This document shows positions 32,007 to 35,096 of a DNA stretch of 35,096 nt, one piece after another (within the stretch, counting starts at the first letter, position 1; each line of letters begins with the position of its first letter). The notes beneath the pieces were generated by a model. The model was not told the origin of the DNA, made no database searches, and worked only from the letters and a program-made list of their open reading frames with translations. The translations under genes and the position numbers were made by a program. This DNA comes from Phocaeicola_A sp963652075 (GTDB lineage Bacteria; Bacteroidota; Bacteroidia; Bacteroidales; Bacteroidaceae), in contig CAVJRQ010000077.1 of assembly GCA_963652075.1 (NCBI GenBank), forward strand, positions 1-35,096, written 5' to 3'.

Positions 32007-33390
32007 ATGTTGACACAAGAAGATAAAGAGTTGATGGCCAAAAAGGGCATCAGCGAAGTGCAAATCACCGAACAGTTGGCTTGTTTTGAGAAAGGTTTCC
32101 CATACCTGAAACTGGAAGGCGCCGCCTCCATTGACCGGGGCATCATGGCTCCCATTCCCGAAGAACAGAAGTTCTATCTCTCTGCTTGGGACGCTTACAA
32201 GGGCAATGGCGACAAGCGTATCGTGAAGTTTGTCCCCGCTTCGGGAGCCGCCAGCCGCATGTTCAAGAACCTGTTCGAGTTCCTCGGTGCAGACTATGAC
32301 GAACCTACCACCGATTTCGAGAAGAAGTNNNNNNNNNNACGGTGCATTGCCCAAAGGTCTGCTCAAGTTCCATAAGTATGAAGACGGTGCACGTACCCCG
32401 GTTGAAGAGCACCTGGTGGAAGGTGCGCTCTACGCCGCAGGTAAATCGGGCAAGGTGAACGTACACTTCACCGTTTCCACCGAGCACCGCGCTCTCTTTG
32501 AAAAACTTATCGCCGAGAAGGTGGAGAAGTACGCCAAGAAGTACGGTGTCACCTACGACATCTCTCTCTCCGAACAGAAGCCCAGCACCGACACAATCGC
32601 TGCCGACATGCAGAACCAGCCTTTCCGTGACAAAGGCAAGCTCCTGTTCCGTCCGGGCGGACACGGCGCGCTCATCGAGAACCTCAACGACCTCGATGCC
32701 GACATCGTATTCATCAAGAACATCGACAATGTCGTGCCCGACAGGTTGAAGGAGGACACCGTCACCTACAAGAAGCTCATTGCCGGAGTACTCGTCGTCT
32801 TGCAGACCAAGGCCTTCGAGTACCTCAATCTGCTTGACAGCGGTCGCTACACCCACGAACAGATTGAGGAAATCATTCGTTTCGTGCAACAGCGCCTTTG
32901 CTGCCGCCGGACTGACCTCAAGAACCTTGAAGACGGCGACTTGGTGCTCTATCTGAAGAGAAAGCTGAACCGCCCCATGCGCGTATGCGGTATGGTGAAG
33001 AACGTGGGCGAGCCGGGAGGAGGTCCGTTCCTTGCTTACAATCAAGACGGTACTGTGTCGCTCCAGATTCTGGAGAGTTCGCAGATTGACATGAATGACC
33101 CGGCTAAGAAGGCGATGTTCGAGAATGGCACGCACTTCAACCCCGTAGACCTCGTTTGTGCCGTGCGCGACTATCAGGGCAACAAGTTCGACCTTACCCG
33201 GTACGTGGACAAGAACACCGGATTCATCTCCTATAAGTCCAAGAACGGCAAGGATTTGAAGGCGTTGGAGCTGCCCGGACTGTGGAACGGTGCCATGAGT
33301 GACTGGAACACGATATTCGTGGAAGTGCCCTTGAGTACATTCAATCCCGTGAAGACCGTCAACGACCTGCTTCGCGAGCAGCATCAATAA
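32007..33390 (+). CDS. DUF4301 family protein, interrupted by an assembly gap
   Basis: One gene read in two pieces on either side of ten N bases (32329-32338). The first piece (107 residues from MLTQEDKELMAKKGI) contains KFVPASGAASRMFKNL, a nucleotide-binding-like segment typical of DUF4301. The second resumes in another frame with GALPKGLLKFHKYEDG, and runs through LFRPGGHGALIENLNDLDADIVFIKNIDNV to the stop at 33390. DUF4301 proteins resemble sugar nucleotidyltransferases in this GGHGALIENL region; function is unproven. The frame change and the missing conserved residues are explained by unknown sequence behind the N run, not by a mutation. From memory of the family a few dozen residues are missing. 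It is a Bacteroidetes-typical gene with its own promoter element. Confidence 0.85.
32329..32338. other. Assembly gap of ten N bases
   Basis: A run of exactly ten N inside the DUF4301 gene. The round number and the frame change across it suggest a scaffold join of unknown true length. Confidence 0.99.
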
Positions 33391-33422
33391 GACATAATTG
33401 GAACATGAATAGAGTGGGGAGG

Positions 33423-33449
33423 AGCGGAAGTTTCGCCCCGCTTTGTTTG
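33423..33449 (+). terminator. Possible terminator after the DUF4301 gene
   Basis: AGCGG/CCGCT stem (33423-33427 with 33438-33442) with a ten-base loop, followed by TTTGTTTG, 33 bases after the stop codon. Short stem, so only tentative. Confidence 0.45.
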
Positions 33450-33507
33450 TGTATCCGTTGCCTTGTTCGCTTTTTGCATTCAAGTTCTTTTCGAACTCTT
33501 CCGAAAA

Positions 33508-33543
33508 ATTATTCCGTGTAAAAGCTTTGTTATACGGAATAAT
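33508..33543. promoter_or_regulatory. 14-bp inverted repeat over the purT promoter
   Basis: Arms ATTATTCCGTGTAA (33508-33521) and TTATACGGAATAAT (33530-33543) are perfect inverted copies except for one G-T position, separated by AAGCTTTG. The spacer holds the TTTG of the purT promoter, and the right arm fills the region between it and the -7 element. The position suits a repressor operator, perhaps for purine control; the regulator is unknown. Read on the reverse strand it is followed by TTTTT, but no gene ends there. Confidence 0.6.
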
Positions 33544-33555
33544 ATTGTACCTTCG
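33526..33555 (+). promoter_or_regulatory. Promoter of purT
   Basis: TTTG at 33526-33529, 18-base spacer, TACCTTCG at 33548-33555, one base off the -7 consensus. The start codon is 43 bases downstream. Confidence 0.6.
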
Positions 33556-33597
33556 CACCCGAAAACAAACATTGATTAGTTTATTCACTGTAGCGTT

Positions 33598-34767
33598 ATG
33601 ACAAAAAAGATACTTCTTCTCGGTTCGGGCGAACTCGGCAAAGAGTTCGTGATAGCGGCCAAACGGTTGGGACAGCATGTTGTCGCGTGCGATTCCTACG
33701 AGGGTGCGCCTGCCATGCAGGTGGCGGACGAGTATGAGGTATTCGACATGCTCGACGGTGATAGCTTGATGGCTGCCGTGGCGAAACACAGGCCGGACAT
33801 CATTGTTCCCGAGATAGAGGCCATCCGCACGGAACGCCTCTACGACTGCGAGAAACTGGGTGTTCAGGTGGTGCCGAGTGCCAAGGCTGTAAACTACACC
33901 ATGAACCGTAAGGCCATTCGCGATTTGGCCGCCAAGGATTTGGGGTTGAAGACCGCGAAATACTTCTACGCCAAGACCTTTGATGAGTTGCAGCAGGCGG
34001 CGCAGCAGATTGGCTTCCCGTGCGTGGTGAAGCCCTTGATGTCCTCCTCCGGCAAAGGCCAGTCTGTAGTGAAGAGCGCGGACGAGTTGCAGCATGCGTG
34101 GGAATACGGTTGTAACGGAAGCCGCGGTGATATCAAGGAACTGATTATTGAGGAATTTATTCGGTTTGACAGCGAGATAACATTGCTCACCGTGACGCAG
34201 AAAGACGGACCGACGTTGTTCTGCGCTCCTGTGGGACATGTACAGAAAGGTGGTGACTATCGCGAGAGTTTCCAACCTGCGGCTATAGCTCCCGAGCATC
34301 TCAAGGAGGCTCAGGAGATGGCTGCCAAGGTGACTGCGGCCTTGACGGGTGCAGGCATTTGGGGCGTGGAATTCTTCCTCAGTCACGACAAGGGTGTCTA
34401 CTTCTCCGAACTCTCTCCGCGTCCGCATGACACGGGTATGGTCACGTTGGCTGGCACACAGAATCTGAATGAGTTTGAGCTCCATTGTCGGGCGGTGTTG
34501 GGATTGCCCATACCGGAAATCAGCTTGGAACGCATGGGAGCAAGTGCCGTTATCTTGTCGCCCATCGCCAAGAACTGTGCGCCGCAATATCGGGGTATGG
34601 AAGACGCTTTGCGAGAGAGTCGCACTTATCTTCGCATCTTCGGCAAACCCTTTACGCGGCTGAACCGCCGTATGGGTGTGGCTCTTTGCTACGCCCCGTT
34701 GGGCAGTGACCTCGATGCGTTGCGCGACAAGTGCAAGGCCGTGGCTGCGAAGGTGGAGGTCTATTGA
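33598..34767 (+). CDS. purT: Formate-dependent GAR transformylase 2
   Basis: PurT makes formylglycinamide ribonucleotide from GAR, formate and ATP in purine synthesis, without folate. The 389-residue protein is an ATP-grasp enzyme of the normal length. The N-terminal segment is LLGSGELGKE (7-16), with PEIEAIRTE (about 79-87), the ATP-grasp lysine region CVVKPLMSSSGKGQS, EEFIRFDSEITLL, GIWGVEFFLS, and the metal/substrate motif SELSPRPHDTGMVTLA. It stands alone, with its own promoter overlapped by an inverted repeat. tRNA-Gly follows after 53 bases with no promoter of its own visible, so the two may be co-transcribed. Confidence 0.96.
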   Translation: MTKKILLLGSGELGKEFVIAAKRLGQHVVACDSYEGAPAMQVADEYEVFDMLDGDSLMAAVAKHRPDIIVPEIEAIRTERLYDCEKLGVQVVPSAKAVNYTMNRKAIRDLAAKDLGLKTAKYFYAKTFDELQQAAQQIGFPCVVKPLMSSSGKGQSVVKSADELQHAWEYGCNGSRGDIKELIIEEFIRFDSEITLLTVTQKDGPTLFCAPVGHVQKGGDYRESFQPAAIAPEHLKEAQEMAAKVTAALTGAGIWGVEFFLSHDKGVYFSELSPRPHDTGMVTLAGTQNLNEFELHCRAVLGLPIPEISLERMGASAVILSPIAKNCAPQYRGMEDALRESRTYLRIFGKPFTRLNRRMGVALCYAPLGSDLDALRDKCKAVAAKVEVY

Positions 34768-34820
34768 TGTTGGACGTGGAGATATAAGATATACTGGTCT
34801 TGAGTGACCGATGGATTGAT

Positions 34821-34893
34821 GCGGTAATAGCTCAGTTGGTAGAGCGTTGGCTTCCCAAGCCGAAGGTCACGGGTTCGAGCCCCGCTTACCGCT
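34821..34893 (+). tRNA. tRNA-Gly (anticodon CCC)
   Basis: A 73-base cloverleaf. The acceptor stem is GCGGTAA/TTACCGC, the D arm GCTC...GAGC, and the anticodon stem TTGGC/GCCGA with loop TTCCCAA giving anticodon CCC. The T arm is CGGG-TTCGAGC-CCCG with one A-C mismatch at its outer pair. The discriminator is T and CCA is not encoded. The acceptor GCGG and anticodon fit glycine. No upstream TAnnTTTG is seen; it may be read from the purT promoter. Confidence 0.92.
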
Positions 34894-34912
34894 CATTTTT
34901 CATTTTTCATGT

Positions 34913-34950
34913 AACGATTCTTCGATGTGATATCGCGGAATCGTTTTTTT
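34913..34950 (+). terminator. Terminator of tRNA-Gly
   Basis: Stem AACGATTC/GAATCGTT (34913-34920 with 34938-34945), an inner CGAT/ATCG stem, and a run of seven T ending at 34950. Confidence 0.88.
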
Positions 34951-35018
34951 AGTATGCTCGGCACGAGCATTGTCTAACGGGTGAAAGTGGGTCAGTCCGG
35001 AAACCCGGTGGCGATTAT

Positions 35019-35073
35019 TCGGTTAACCGACCATTGACCAACCGTTGACCAGCCGTTAACCAGCCGTTAACCA
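35019..35073. repeat. 11-bp tandem repeat at the right edge
   Basis: Five consecutive 11-base units: a divergent TCGGTTAACCG (35019-35029), then ACCATTGACCA, ACCGTTGACCA and two identical GCCGTTAACCA ending at 35073. All share the core GTT(A/G)ACC. The 146 bases after the tRNA terminator (34951-35096) hold no gene in the window apart from this repeat. It may continue or reach a gene beyond the edge. Confidence 0.85.
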
Positions 35074-35096
35074 AAGTCCGTTCGTTCGGGGAGGGT

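Noticed and set aside
32230..33390. True frameshifted pseudogene at the DUF4301 locus
   Set aside because: The frame change falls exactly at the ten-N run, so an assembly gap explains it.
32305..34587. 760-codon reverse frame spanning the DUF4301 and purT genes
   Set aside because: It crosses the N gap, two forward genes and a promoter region; a shadow frame made long by chance and by the N run.

Overview
The window looks like a piece of a Bacteroidales chromosome (Bacteroides/Prevotella-type), probably from a draft assembly because ten N bases interrupt one gene at 32329-32338. The evidence is the gene content (BamD next to a Bacteroidetes-type omega/Rpb6-like RNA polymerase subunit and a DUF4293 protein, then DUF4301, LemA, DUF1573 and PorT-like barrel proteins) and the repeated -7 element TAnnTTTG upstream of genes. 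In the best cases a TTTG lies 18-20 bases further upstream, which is the known promoter form of the Bacteroidetes primary sigma factor. No species can be named from sequence alone.

Layout. 1-77: edge of a 22-bp interspersed repeat array. 91-4674: yigZ, uvrB (reverse) and the bamD / omega / DUF4293 operon. 4819-10082: a HAD-like hydrolase, then a three-gene polysaccharide module: Wza-like export lipoprotein, Wzc-like chain-length tyrosine kinase with a glycine-tyrosine tail, and a WcaJ-like priming sugar transferase. No other glycosyltransferases, flippase or polymerase lie next to it. 10094-12708 (reverse): a LysM plus type-1 periplasmic-receptor-fold protein and a small beta-barrel protein, five bases apart. 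12835-18409: uvrA, a CYTH triphosphatase overlapping a YbaK-type editing protein, and a POT peptide transporter. 18410-18730: no gene, but a terminator, a second copy of the 22-bp array and a second terminator. 18731-23365: a 60-residue lipoprotein, mtaB, a family 2 glycosyltransferase, a secreted esterase and a phosphoglycolate-phosphatase-like HAD.

23621-29514: tRNA-Ala(GGC), a LemA / DUF3137-like membrane pair, a divergent tandem ABC ATPase, DUF1573 and a secreted aldose 1-epimerase. 29569-34893: a long RelA/SpoT homologue whose hydrolase residues are replaced, the gap-split DUF4301 gene, purT with an inverted repeat in its promoter, and tRNA-Gly(CCC). The right edge holds an 11-bp tandem repeat.

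Most genes are core housekeeping: nucleotide excision repair (uvrA and uvrB about 10 kb apart), outer-membrane assembly, transcription, tRNA modification and editing, the stringent response and purine synthesis. I found no phage, transposase, CRISPR array, toxin-antitoxin or defence locus. The least explained parts are the two 22-bp arrays with shared variant order, the LysM-receptor/barrel pair, the LemA/DUF3137 pair, the Rel protein with an apparently dead hydrolase, the Gly-Tyr tail of the kinase and the dyad at the purT promoter.
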